Shown here: one piece after another, positions 45,307-57,107 of the stretch
How positions within the stretch are numbered: the stretch's first letter is position 1
How the letters are laid out: each line of letters begins with the position of its first letter
Assembly (NCBI GenBank): GCA_029582165.1
Contig: CM055888.1
Span: 12,034,001 to 12,098,000, forward strand
Direction: 5' to 3'
Source of the DNA: Portulaca oleracea
Taxonomy: Eukaryota > Streptophyta > Magnoliopsida > Caryophyllales > Portulacaceae
Length of the DNA stretch: 64,000 bases
Notes under the pieces: model-generated
What the model was told of the DNA's origin: nothing
Seen by the model: only the letters and a program-made list of their open reading frames with translations
Databases searched by the model: none
Translations under genes and position numbers: made by a program

Positions 45307-46176
45307 ATGCAAGGCAGCGATAGGAGAATAGATGAAATCATCGATACGTTAGCAAGGATGAATGATGAGCTGAATTTTCTTGATAAAGATGGAAGCAACA
45401 CTCGTCATAGTGAAATGTCAAGCATGCGTGAAATAGAGAGAGAGACCCCTATGTCTGCAAATCACTATATGGACACGGGACTCACTTCTATTCCTAGAGT
45501 TGATCAATCACATAAGTCCAACTCACCAATGGAGAAGTTTAAAACAGTTCCAAATGTCTCCCGATCACCTTTAACTGAGAATAAAGACCAAATTCCGTCC
45601 TTAGCTACAGGAGGATATCAAGAAAGAAGATGTGGTGAACGAGAAAGTTCTTTTATGGACAAACTCTTTACCACAATAATTCAAATGCAATCACGCATGG
45701 AAGGTCTGGACCTAAAAATGGACATGATTCTTTGGACTCTACAAAACGATAGAAGGATGACCAATATTGAGCATTGCATCAAAGAAAATGTAGGAGGAGG
45801 ATCATCATCGACGGGGTTGTATGACATTGACATCCGTCAAAGGGCTCCTAATTCCTTTGCTAGAAATGCTGAATCGCGACAACCCATGTCTTTCACTCCG
45901 ATCTCCACTACCTATGTGGAGGCTCTCGACTCTCTCCTAAAGGAAAGAAAGATCAAGCTTCCCCCTATTCGAGCTGAACCTGAAGTCAAAAGCAGAACTT
46001 GGGATGCTGACAAGTTCTGCAGATATCATAGAATGCGAGGTCATGACACCGAGAAATGCAACATTCTCAAGTACAAGATAAAAGAGATGCTCCAATCCGG
46101 GGAGCTGTCACTGCCAATCGCAGAGTTGAAAACGTGGCCTACTACAAAGTCAAACAGGGTCTTTCCAAAACCCTAA
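45307..46176 (+). CDS. Gag-related protein of the Tat/Ogre-like element (partial)
   Basis: A 289-codon open frame with a Ser/Thr-rich first half. The second half has the motif FCRYHRMRGHDTEKCNILKY, the C..H....H.T..C box found in Tat/Athila-type gag proteins, followed by a KIKEMLQSGEL helix. The usual large capsid region in front of it is missing. It begins with an ATG after several stops, about 1.1 kb inside the element. It could supply RNA-binding function in cis, but completeness is doubtful. Confidence 0.6.
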   Translation: MQGSDRRIDEIIDTLARMNDELNFLDKDGSNTRHSEMSSMREIERETPMSANHYMDTGLTSIPRVDQSHKSNSPMEKFKTVPNVSRSPLTENKDQIPSLATGGYQERRCGERESSFMDKLFTTIIQMQSRMEGLDLKMDMILWTLQNDRRMTNIEHCIKENVGGGSSSTGLYDIDIRQRAPNSFARNAESRQPMSFTPISTTYVEALDSLLKERKIKLPPIRAEPEVKSRTWDADKFCRYHRMRGHDTEKCNILKYKIKEMLQSGELSLPIAELKTWPTTKSNRVFPKP

Positions 46177-48899
46177 GCTGCAGGGATCAATTGGGAGATT
46201 CCCTCATGTCACGTCTTTTCTTTTCATGGCAATTATCTTCTTTTTCAGAGTCAGTTAGGATATATCCCAAGTAGTTTTTTTTTTAATGTCTTCATCTTAG
46301 CTGCATTCAATAAAGATGGAACCTTTCATGATTATGACTCTTGTATTCCCTAGCTCTTCATTTGCTTCTAAACTACTAAGGAAAGATTCTTGTGCTTGCA
46401 TTCCTGATTTAAATTGAAGAGCTCATTCACCCATATGACCATCCAAGTCTGACACATCCATCTTCTCACATCCTTCACTCAATCTCACATCTCTACCACA
46501 TTTTCTTTATGCTTTTTTTTCTACCCCGAGTCCAAGGTTAATAGAGAGAAGAGAGGTTAACTTCACCGCCAAAGCGAAGTTAGGAAAAAGGAGAGAAAAA
46601 AAGAGAGAGGCCAACTTGAACACGCATCTAACAAATTGGGCAAAAGGAGAGGTGAATGAGTAAAAAATAAGAGGAGGGAAGCTAACCTGAACACTCATCC
46701 AACAGGTTAGGCAAAAGGAGAGAATTCAAAGCGACCAATAGTCTCTAAAAGTGAATCTCACTATCAAATAAATCATGCAGCTTAAAAAGATATGCCTATG
46801 ATAGAAGGCTTTCATCCCTTACCACCTACATCATAACCAGCTTCATTTTTACTTCGCTGCTTCACCTACATTTCTTCACACATCATCTTCTTAACCACCA
46901 CCACGAACCCGGTCATTCATTTTATGAGCATCTCATCCATAAATCCATCTAAGCCAACTAATGTGTTGCGGGTGACCAATATCATTGATAAGAAAAATAT
47001 AGATTGAGGTAGTCGAGTTCAAAAAAAAAAGAAAGAGAAAAAAAGAAGAAAAAAATAAAGAGAGAAAAGAAGAAACAAAAAGAGAAAGAAGAAAACAAGA
47101 ATAAGAGGCAATTGTCGGTTTATATTGGTCACTCGCACATCCCAAAACCTCCCCGTCCAACCTTCACACCTATCTTTCCCATTAAACATTCGACCCATCT
47201 CGAAGTCCTTCTTGAGGCATCAATCAAAGCTACACCTGTAGAACTACGGCTGGTCTGATTCCACACTGGATACGTAGGAGAACCTCTTTGAGGCCCGGGC
47301 GCTGCAATTCACTTTAGAGAAAATTCATCATCAAATCTTTTGGTCTTTGAGAGATAAAATAAAGAGTGGCTAGCTTGAAAACCTCATCAGGCGAGCTAGG
47401 CAAAAGGAGATGAAACCTTAGTCTCTAATGACACTGACAAAGTTGTCAGATTTCTTTCACCAAAGCACACCCACCTTTTCCCATCAGACTTGGATCACCC
47501 TTCATCAAACCATAGCTATTTGACCATCTCTTCCCTTATGAGATTAACCCACAAGACATGGTGCTCCGTCCATAGACCATTTAGTCCACCTCCATCAGTT
47601 CGAACCTTTGTCTATCGAGCTACCCATCCATTTACCACCTTGTCCAATACATCTAATCGCTACCTTCACCGAACCATTCACGACCTTATCTCGCCCTCTA
47701 TTTGGGCATAAGCATTCACTATCTTTTCCATCATTCCTATTTTCACCCTATCACTTTGTAAGCTCTTCTGATTCGGTCATTAGTGCATGTATGAGATTCG
47801 ACAGTTAGTCCTTGCTTCCAGAACACCTGAGTGAAGAATAACTCCTTTAGTATAACAAGAAGCCAATTGCATCAATATAAGGTTACTTGAAGACAACGCC
47901 CACTTAGGTCCGTCATTTTGGCTTGCCTGAAGATATTTATTTGTTCACTGATATTGGGGGCTTCGTGCTTACATGTTCCTACCTAAAAGAGTCAAGAAGA
48001 ATAGAGAAAAGGCAAGAGAAATCAAGACGACTTGTCACTTGATCCTTCTTAGTGCTTGGGGTTCCTAACCATGACATCAAGGTTGAACATCCTGACTATC
48101 CCATCATGTAGCTTAAGCAGGCTGAGTCTTCCATTAATATCGTCTTTTGCAGCATTCCAACTGGGGGCTCGCTCATCACTCAATATCAGCATCATGACAA
48201 CTTGCGAGGCAATTCGAGAAGAAGAACTCATCATTTTCACTACTTTTGCCTTGTCCTGAAACTCACTTCGAAACCACTCTTGACATTTAGAGTTTTGATT
48301 TACTTTTCCTTATTCTTTTTTTTCCTTGAGAAAGTTGGGGCTGTTCATATCGCATACATGCAGCAAATCAATGTGCATTTTTTTTTAGTTTTCGTTTTTA
48401 GGTCATGTGCATTTTTCATTTTAAGTCACATTAGTTTGCATTTTGAGTCACATTAATTCGTTTTTCATTTTCATTTTGAGTCATGTTAGTTTTAATTTAT
48501 TTATTTTCTTTTTTTTCTTCTCGAGTCAAATAAAAAAAAGTCACATGCATTGCATAAATAAAAAAAAGTACAGAAAAATAAAAAAGAGTCACATCATGCA
48601 TTAGAATTAGAACTGCATAAAATCATGCATAAAGAGTCTTATAGTATAGAATGCATAATAGAGTTGTGTATTGTACATAAAAGAATCCGGTACTTTTTCT
48701 TATTCTCACATAATTCATGTAGCATAGTATGCATAAGACTGCATATGCATTCTTCTATCTCCCGCCCAAACCTCAAAAGAAATGCAACTATGGTGGCTAG
48801 AAATCAAGCAAGCTCACTTGGAGTCTTAATCGCCTTCGGGCGTATTACCAGAAACTCAAAGGACGCTGTCGATGAAGAGATAATTCGAGTTTTACGACA

Positions 48900-49215
48900 A
48901 TTAACTCATCTTCCGAGTTAAACTCTAAAAAAATTCGGTTCACAAATTTTTATGAGAATTAGCTCATTTTCCGAGTTAAACTCTAAAATTTCGGATCACA
49001 AATTTTTATGAGAATTACCTCATTTTTCGGGTTAAATTCTAACACCGATCACAAATTTTTATGAGAATTAGCTCATTTTCGGGTTAAACTCTAAAACGGA
49101 TCGCAAATTTTTATGAGAAATAATTTGGAAAATAATTCATTTTCTGAGTTAAACTCTAAAAATTCAATTCACAATGTTCACGAGAATTAGTTTGGAAATA
49201 ATTCATTTCTGAATC
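48900..49215 (+). repeat. ~60-bp tandem repeats, five units
   Basis: Units contain TTTTTATGAGAATTAGCTCA and TCCGAGTTAAACTCTAAAA, with lengths of about 58-62 bp. A diverged further unit occurs at about 50063-50115. Confidence 0.75.
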
Positions 49216-49394
49216 AATGGTGAAGACCCGAGCATACGGACAAACTTGACTCATATTGCCAAGAACAAGCCGGGTCTAGGTCTTGCAAGCGAACACCATA
49301 TCACCAAGTACAGTCCGGACCCGGGTTCCACATACAACACCACCAAGAAAAAAATGGACCCGATGCGAAGACAAGATGCAAGATTTCACAGAGC

Positions 49395-51021
49395 AATACC
49401 TGGCGGTATGCTCGGCAGAGGGGACTCAAGGTTGGGCAATGCGAAGAAAAAAAAAACATCGGACAGAGCGCCATGCCTGCAGGCATGACATCCTATCTAG
49501 GGTTTCGCGCAACAAGTGAAATTCGGCTTACCGATCCTGGGCTGGACAGAGTTGCATGCCTGGAGGCATGACAACCTGACTAGACCCCAAATCTGATGAA
49601 GCAGTGCAAAAACAAAGAAAACTGGACAGAATTCAGCACACATAGTAGCATACATGAAGGCATGCGAGCCTGCCCAAACTTGAATATGTCCAGACTATGC
49701 AGAAAAACTCCGGACAGAGCACCATACCTGGAGGCATGCCAACCTGCCCAGACTTAAATCTGTCCAGACCATGCAGAAAAACTCCGTACAGAGCACCATA
49801 CCTGGAGGCATGCCAACCTTCCCAGACTTAAATCTGTCCAGACCATGTAGAAAAACTCCGGACAGAGCACCATACCTGCAGACATGGTAGCCTGCCCAGA
49901 GTTCTGAATAACGAGAAAGGACTGACTGACTGACATTGATGGGAGAGAGCTATATGCCTGGAGGCATAACAGCCTGACTGTACAAGGATTTGAAAAAAAA
50001 CTGCATCTGAGAAAAGTATGGAAAATCGGGGAGGTGCATGCACGAGGCATGACATCATATTTTTATGAGAAAAATCTTGGGATCACTAGTTAATCCTAAT
50101 GTTAAACTCTAAAAATTTGACGACACAAGAAACAGCAAAAAGTTTTAGGCCTCAATACATGACAAGGTTGGTATAAAGCATGCATACGGGATACCAAGAC
50201 CATACAAAAAAATATGAGTTTGAAAGGCTTACCGGGACTTCCGATCTCCTAAGCCACACATGCTCATTTGGATACCTTGAGGTTTCAAGGGTTGTCTCAT
50301 CGTATAAGCTGCGAAACACAAAAGGAAGGTTCAAAATCCCGGGATAAAGCGAAGTCCTCGAACCAAAAACCCAAACCCGAGACTATACGAGCAGGTATGG
50401 AGCAAACTCGAGACCAAACCCCGGATTGTTCGAAAGATGACCCGAAAACTAGAATGAGTCAAGCTCGAGTCTGAACCCGAGACCATACCTGGCGGTATGG
50501 GTCGGTTCCAACCGAATTCCGGCAAGCCACCGGGAGTGAAAAGCATGCAAGATATGAAATTCAAAGTCCGGGAACAGAACATACCTGGCGGTATCGTTGG
50601 GCATACTCGACCACTTTTCAAATCTGGTCCCGAAAAAACTGAAATCCGGAACTTTGAGTAACACCTAACAGACTCAACCGTTTCCAGGTTCAAAACCCGA
50701 ACTAATTTCAGTGTCATTTTCGAAAAAGAAGTGAACAAAATCGGCAGAAACCCGGGCATACCTAGCGGTATCACTTGCGTTCGGAGCTCCGGCGAGGCCC
50801 GACGATGACGTATCGGCGCAGAAAACCGAAAAAAATGCCACAGTCGGTGGTATGGAGCGCCGGCCAACAATGTCTCTGGCACGAAAATCGAGGAATCGTC
50901 ATCGGCAAAAACCGACCCACCCAACTGCAATGCCTGGCGGTATGAGGTCTCCTTCTTCGGTTCCCATTGGTGATCGACGGGCAGCAAGGAAGCTTAGGGA
51001 ACCGCCACACCTGGCGGTGTG
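49395..51021 (+). repeat. Interspersed 16-nt hairpin family in the Tat/Ogre-like element
   Basis: About a dozen copies of CAYRCC-TGGM-GGYRTG. Perfect 6-bp stems: CATGCC/GGCATG (49472-49487, 49555-49570), TATGCC/GGCATA (49953-49968), CATACC/GGTATG (50484-50499) and CACACC/GGTGTG (51006-51021). Five-pair or one-mismatch copies lie at 49395, 49723, 49797, 50581, 50757 and 50925. The loops are TGGA, TGGC, TGCA or TAGC. Several are preceded by GGACAGAGCNC. Between 49723 and 49880 they sit in 74-bp tandem units that also contain CAGACTTAAATCTGTCCAGA. Confidence 0.75.
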
Positions 51022-51384
51022 CTCTGCTCGGGGGCTGGCTGCTCGAGGCCTTAGAGAGAGAAAGTGAGTGTAGAGAGAGTGGGAGTGAGGATAAGATGTT
51101 TGGGTGTGTGGATAAAATGAAGACACCACCCCTTTTTAAAAATCACTCCTTCAACTCCTCAACCTCCCACCTACTCATCTTTAAATTCAATTAAATGAAT
51201 ATTTCACCAGTCTAGCCAGATTGACTGGAAAATTATTATGAGGAGAATTTAAAACTTTTGTTTTAATACTCCAATAATAAAAAAGGAGAGAGATATTATT
51301 TTCAAGAGAAAATATGGAAATATAATTTTTGTATGACTCAGAAAATAATTTTAATTCGAATTTCACGGCTGCATCATCTTCGAC

Positions 51385-51962
51385 GAACTACATTTCAACG
51401 ACATCGGGAAAGACTGAGCTACATTTCAATGACATCGAGAAAGACTGAACTACAACGACATCGGGAAAGACTGAACTACATTTCAACGACATCGGGAAAG
51501 ACTAAACTACAACGGCATCGGGAAAGACTGAGCTACATTTCAACGACATCGAGAAAGACTGAGCTATTTTTCAACGACATCGGGAAAGACTGAACTACAT
51601 TTCAACGACATCGGGAAAGACTGAACTACATTTCAACGACATCGGGAAAGACTGAACTACATTTCAACGACATCGGGAAAGACTGAACTACATTTGAACG
51701 ACATCGGAAAAGACTGAACTACATTTCAACGACATCGGGAAAGACTGAACAACATTTGAAGGAAATTGGGAAAGGCTGAACTACATTTCAACGACATCGG
51801 GAAAGACTCAACTACATTTGAACGACATCGAGAGAGACTGAACTACATTTGAACGACATTGGGAGAGACTGAACAACATTTGAACGACATCGGGAAAGAC
51901 TGAACTACATTTCAACGACACCAGGAAAGACTGGAAGATCAATATTGACATCGGGAAAGACC
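51385..51962 (+). repeat. 31-bp minisatellite, about 18 units
   Basis: The unit is CGACATCGGGAAAGACTGAA plus CTACATTTCAA, with a few shorter units lacking part of CTACATTTC. It lies directly upstream of the purine tract and 3' LTR. An 86-codon open frame at 51333-51593 is only the repeat read through. Confidence 0.92.
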
Positions 51963-52010
51963 AAAAAACAGCAAGAATACTTTGATCAGCGTCCTACTCG
52001 GACTCGATCA

Positions 52011-52020
52011 AAGTGGGGGC
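52011..52020 (+). other. Polypurine tract of the Tat/Ogre-like element
   Basis: AAGTGGGGGC, four bases before the 3' LTR start TGTAGACG. It primes plus-strand synthesis in LTR retroelements. Confidence 0.8.
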
Positions 52021-52024
52021 TAAC

Positions 52025-52853
52025 TGTAGACGCTGAATTTTGTCACTCAATTCAGCTTTGTAATTATGTAATTGATTTTAATCATTTTTTTATCTTTAAT
52101 TTTAATTTAGGATTAAAGGCCAAGATTTTTGAAATGCACCATTTTCCACATGTTAAAATCCCCCAAAATCAAATCAAACCCAATCAAATCCCTCTTTATC
52201 TTATTTTATTCTTCCTCCCTTTTCCAAATCAAATAAAATCAACATTTATTTGATTTTATCCACCCAATATTCTTTCATTCACCACCATAAATAAACTCCC
52301 CTCCACCACTATAAATACACCCTCATTTCCACTCTTTTTCCACACCTCAAAATCATCCTAGGAGTATTGACACTACGTGATTTTATCTTTCTTCTCCTCC
52401 CTCCTTCTTCTTCTTCTATTCATCATCATCTTGCATTCATAATATTGGCATTAACTTGAGGTTAGTATTATTTTTTTCTTATTTTATTCTCACTTTATTA
52501 TGATGTAAATCCAACTTAAATAATAATATTGATGCTCTAATCAAATTGACTAAATGTTAACTTGTAAATGTTTATACTTTTGTTCTTTTATTTCATTCTT
52601 TTATTTGCATTTATTTTATTTTTACATTTAATCATTCCATTTGTGTGCACTAAATAATATTGATTAATCTAATTAATTCTCCTCTTCTACTCTTTTCTTT
52701 AAATTAACCGATTTAGTAGAGTCCGTTCTTTGAACGGGCGAATTCGAGGGTTTTTACTTTCGAATTCGTAACCTTAACCCCGGATCCGAATCTCATGGTT
52801 CGTGGTTTATGGAGTTAAACTTGAGTTTATTAATTCTCATTAAAAATTAATTG
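52025..52853 (+). repeat. 3' LTR of the Tat/Ogre-like element (last ~140 bp lost)
   Basis: It matches 43207-44036 and stops abruptly after AAAAATTAATTGGC, where the 5' LTR continues AACTCTTTTTATT but this copy continues into Copia pol. Confidence 0.9.
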
Positions 52854-55800
52854 GCTACCACATCGGGTAGGATAGCTAGAGATGAAGGGGTTCTTGACAC
52901 GGGGTGCACCTATCATATGTGTCCTCATAAGGACTGGTTCGAGTCTTATGAGAGTGTTGAGACCGGGGTCGTAGTCATGGGTAACGACACAGCCTGCAAG
53001 GTTGCAGGAATCGGTAGCATCAAAATCAAGACTCATGATGGCATCATTAGAACTCTCAAGGAGGTTCGTCATATCCCTAACATGACTCGAAATTTAATTT
53101 CTTTGGGTACTCTTGAAGCTAACGGCTGCATGTACAAAGGAGAAGATGGTGTTTTGAAAGTGTGCAGGGGTTCCATGGTTCTTATGAAAGGAATCAGGAA
53201 GGGCAATCTATACATCTTGCAGGGGTCTACAGTGATAGGATCTGCAGCGGCAGTCCTAAATCTTGATGAGTTCGACAGCACAAAACTGTGGCACATGAGA
53301 CTAGGCCACATGGGCGAGAAGAGAATGTCAATGTTGAGCAAGAAGAGATACCTTGAAGGCGCAAAGATCGGCAAGTTGGAGTTTTGCGATCACTGTGTCT
53401 ACGGGAAACAGAAGAGGGTTAGCTTTTCAAGGGCTAAACATACAACAGCAGGGATCCTTGATTATATTCATTCAGATTTGTGGGTTCCTGCTAGAGTGCC
53501 ATCACTGGGTGGCAAGCGCTACATGTTGATATTCGTGGATGACTTCTCGAGGAAGACTTGGGTTTATTTCCTGCGGCACAAGAATGAGACATTCTCATAT
53601 TTCAAGAAGTTCAAAGCTTTGGTGGAGAACCAAACAGGCAGGAAAATCAAGAAACTCAGGACTGACAATGGGTTGGAGTTTGTTGATTCTGAATTTACTG
53701 AATTCTGCGAGGAGCATGGGATTGCGAGGCATCGAACCTTGGTGGGTAAGCCTCAGCAAAACGGGGTAGCCGAGAGAATCAACAGGACACTCCTGGAGAA
53801 AGCCCGCTGCATGCTCTCGAATGCAGGGCTTTGGAAGAACAAATCGTTACGGCGGTGATATCTCATCGTCATACTGCTGAACGGATCACCTCATGCCTCT
53901 ATCGAATACCAGATTCCAGAGGAAGTATGGACAGGTAATCCAGTTAATTATTCTAATTTGAGAATTTTTGGATGTCCAGTATATGTCCATGTGAATGATG
54001 GGAAGTTGTCTCCCAGGGCTGTTAAATGCATGTTTCTAGGTTACGGGTCTGAGTCTAAGGGATATAGAATGTGGTGTCCTGATTTGATGAAAGTTATTTA
54101 GTCTAGAGATATAACCTTTAATGAAACTGCTATGTTATCTGGAATGGAATCTACCGGTATTTCTAATGATGCAGGAAATCAGGAGAAGGATGCCGGAAGA
54201 ATGGTGTTCGAGGTGGAGCAGGCTCAAGGTGGAGCTGCTGGAACCTGCAATCAGGAGCAAACTACTAATGCTCCTGAACCAACTCAGGTTGATGAGCCTA
54301 AGATTGAGACGAATGTTCCTCAGGTGGAGGAACAACCATGCATTGCTAGAGATCGTCCCAGGAGGGAGATCAGGAGACCAGCGCGATATACTGAAGAAGA
54401 TGATGCTATGGTTGCTTATGCGTTGAGTGTTGCAGAGGAGACTCCTGAAGGTGCTGAACCTTTTACCTATCAGGAGGCCATCTCTAGTCCGAATGCCTCA
54501 AATTGGATAGGAGCTATGCAAGAGGAGATGGAAAGTCTGCAGAAAAATCATACATGGGAGCTATGTGAGTTGCCTAAAGGGCGACGAGCTCTTACTGCGA
54601 AGTGGGTGTACAAGAGAAAGGAAGGTATCCCTGGTGTAGAAAGTGCAAGGTGGAAGGCCAGATTAGTGGTAAGGGGTTGCAACCAGAAAGAAGGAATCGA
54701 CTACAACGAAGTATTCTCGCCGCGATCGTGAGGCATACGTCGATCCGCACCTTGCTTGCCTTTGTTGCTCTATTTGATTTGGAGTTGGAGCAACTTGATG
54801 TCAAGACTTTCCTCCATGGCAAGTTGGAGGAGGAAATATATATGAGGCGACAGAGGTTTCATCGTTCTGTAACAGGAGCAGTATGCAGATTAAGAAAGTC
54901 CTTGTATGGACTTAAATAGGCACCCAAGCAGTGGTACAAAAGGTTTGATACCTTTATGGTAGGGCAAGGGTACACAAGAAGTCACTATGATAATTGTGTG
55001 TACTACAGGCAATTTGAAGAAAGATCTTTCATTTATTTATTATTGTATGTGGATGACATGTTGATTGCCTCCAAGGACATGTCACTAATAAAGAAGCTGA
55101 AATCTCAACTCAACCAGGAGTTTGAGATGAAAGACCTCGGAGCGGCGAAGAAGATTTTGGGTATGGAGATCCAAAGGGATAGAAAGGCAGGGAAGTTGTT
55201 CCTGTCTCAGAAGAAATATCTGGAGAAGGTGTTGGACAGATTCAACATGAGAAATTGTAAAGTAGTTTCAGCTCCTTTAGCTGCACACTTCAAGTTATCT
55301 GGTGAGAACTGTCCTAAATCTGATTTGGAGGTAAGGAGGATGTCTAATATTCCCTATGCTAGTGCAGTTGGTAGTTTGATGTATGTTATGGTATGTACTA
55401 GACCTGACCTGTCCCATGCAGTTAGTGTGGTGAGTAGATATATGCAGAATCCAGGGAAGGAGCATTGGGAAGGAGTGAAGTGGACCCTTCGCTATGTGAA
55501 GGGTACTTTGGAGAAGGGCATCCTGTATGATAGAGGTAGTGCTGCAACGTCTGATGTTGCAGGTTATGTTGATGCTGATTATGGTGGAGATCTGGATAGG
55601 AGACGCTCAATTTCAGGGTATGTGTTCGTCATGTGTGGAGGAGCAATATCTTGGAAAGCTTCACTTCAATCTATAGCAGCCCTGTCTACTACAAAGGCTG
55701 AATATATTGCTGCAACGGAAGGAGTGAAGGAGGCCATCTGGTTGAGGGGATTGGTCATGGAGCTTGGAGTACCACAGGGCGAGACTGTGGTTTATTCAGA

Positions 55801-56020
55801 TAGTCAAAGTGCTATACATCTGACAAAGAATGATACTTATCATTCGAAGACCAAGCACATAAGCTTCAGGTATCACTTCATCAGAGATACAGTTGCTGCA
55901 GGAGAGATCGTGGTGAAGAAGGTTCATACTTCTGATAATCCTGCAGACATGTTAACCAAACCTCTATCTATAGCTAAGTTCGAACATTGTTTGGACTTAG
56001 TTGGTGTCCTAAGCATGTGA
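52854..56020 (+). pseudogene. Copia pol: protease, integrase, reverse transcriptase, RNase H (broken)
   Basis: The domain order is that of Ty1/Copia. Protease: LDTGCTYHMCPHKDWF (about 52890). GAG-pre-integrase zinc site: LWHMRLGHMGEKRM plus CDHCVYGKQ. Integrase DDE: first Asp in HSDLWVPA, second in RTDNGLEFVD, Glu in NGVAERINRTLLEKA. Reverse transcriptase: NHTWELCELPKGRRALTAKW (about 54545), [25 protein letters not shown] (about 55050). RNase [44 protein letters not shown]. It is interrupted by a frameshift near 53850, TAG at about 54101, a frame change near 54720 and TAG at about 54917. The last open part (54956-56020) is intact from the YVDD region to the terminus LVGVLSM. Confidence 0.92.
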
Positions 56021-56121
56021 AAGCCCTGCGGGGCCACGCCCTGCGGAGGGGCGTGTTGATGGCGACAGTCAAGATGTTTATCTGGACCGATGATTCGTTG
56101 ATTTTAGTCGAAGGTGGAGTT

Positions 56122-56689
56122 TGTTAGGAAAGTGTCCTAAAATCACCAAATCTCTCGATCTCACAATTATTTGTTTCCTAATTGTATTAGGATATTATTT
56201 AGGTTTCCTTATTGTGTTGGGTTTCCTAATTGTATTAGATTCTAAATCTATTTAGAGTGAGAGTCAAGTTAGGTTATAGGGAGTTTTCCCTATAAATAGG
56301 GTGCATGTTTCTCCACTAAAAACACATCGATAAACACAGAGAGCTAGAGAGAGAGAAAATATTGAGAGAGAAAGGGGTCTCACCAATATTTTCCCCAGTG
56401 TATCCTGAGAGATTGTGAGTTGAGTGTTGAGAGATTGTTATTGTAATCTCCTTTGTGGGTCGTATCACACCCTGTGATAGTGATCAGGTTGTACTCCTCC
56501 TTTCTCATAGTGGATTATTTTACAGTTGTCATGTCCGTGGGGTTTTCTCAGTTCTTCGTTTCCACGTAATGCAGTGTTTGATTTTATCGCTTATTTTTCG
56601 TTCCTAAATTTTGTTGTAATATCCGTCATCTCGTTTTCGATTCTATTATTCGCTTCCGCTGTTACCTTGCTACTCACTTTTCTCTAACA
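56122..56689 (+). repeat. 3' LTR of the Copia element
   Basis: It starts TGTTAGGAAAGTGTCC after the purine tract GAAGGTGGAGT and ends CTTTTCTCTAACA. It is 568 bp, with a TATAAATAG box at about 56292. The inverted copy is 60329-60902. Confidence 0.9.
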
Positions 56690-57107
56690 ACACCATATCC
56701 TCATTCACTGCAAATCTCTCGCCCAATTGCCAAAAAAAATAAAAAACATTATGGAGAGGAAGAAGTATTAATAACATCAAAGTTGGATGAAAAGCAAGAG
56801 GTAACACCATTGCGGAAACATTATTTCGGAGAGAGGATTTTCCTTTTGGGAAAATGGAGAATTCAATGGTTGCTTCAAATTGATAGTTGACAGATTGGAA
56901 AAAAATGAAAGATGTTTCGATGTTTATATATTAGGTCGGGAGGTAGAAATTAGATTTGGGTAAGAGGTAGAGTCCTAATTAAACTTGGATGCTAGTTAGA
57001 CTCCTAATTGAGTTGGGAAGTAGATTTCTAATTAGATAAGGTAGACTCTTAATATGATTAGACTTCTTGTTTATTATTTTTTTTAAATCGATTTTCGTTT
57101 TTGGACC
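56690..57107. other. Spacer without a recognised gene
   Basis: It contains a few diverged repeats of TAGACTCCTAATT (56998-57055). No coding signal. Confidence 0.5.

Larger units (their letters stand above)
43207..52853 (+). mobile_element. Tat/Ogre-like Ty3 element without pol, 3' LTR truncated
   Basis: LTRs starting TGTAGACGCTGAATTTTGTC lie at 43207 and 52025. The 5' LTR ends CCCGGGTCCCACA at 44175 and is followed by AATGGCGACTCCACTGAGGA, the primer-site context common in Tat/Ogre elements. The 3' LTR is preceded by the purine tract AAGTGGGGGC (52011-52020). The 7.85-kb interior has a gag-related frame (45307-46176), but no reverse transcriptase, RNase H or integrase was seen. Instead it is filled with repeats: CTAGGCAAAAGGAGA-containing units (46500-47410), about 60-bp units (48900-49215), hairpin units (49395-51021) and a 31-bp minisatellite (51385-51962). 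The other stretches at 46180-48900 show no gene. Ogre-type elements are known for long untranslated regions with minisatellites. Confidence 0.8.
52854..56689 (+). mobile_element. 5'-truncated Copia (Tnt1-like) retrotransposon
   Basis: The sequence begins abruptly inside protease, directly joined to the truncated Tat/Ogre LTR, and continues through integrase, reverse transcriptase and RNase H to a 3' LTR (56122-56689). The 5' LTR, primer site and gag are missing. The same family occurs inverted at 60329-61216. Confidence 0.9.

Noticed and set aside
50331..51129. Minus-strand open frames up to 218 codons in the Tat/Ogre-like interior
   Set aside because: They are antisense to the element, run through the hairpin repeats, overlap one another in several frames and show no domain.
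51333..51593. 86-codon open frame with repeated QRHRERL peptides
   Set aside because: It is the 31-bp minisatellite read in one frame.
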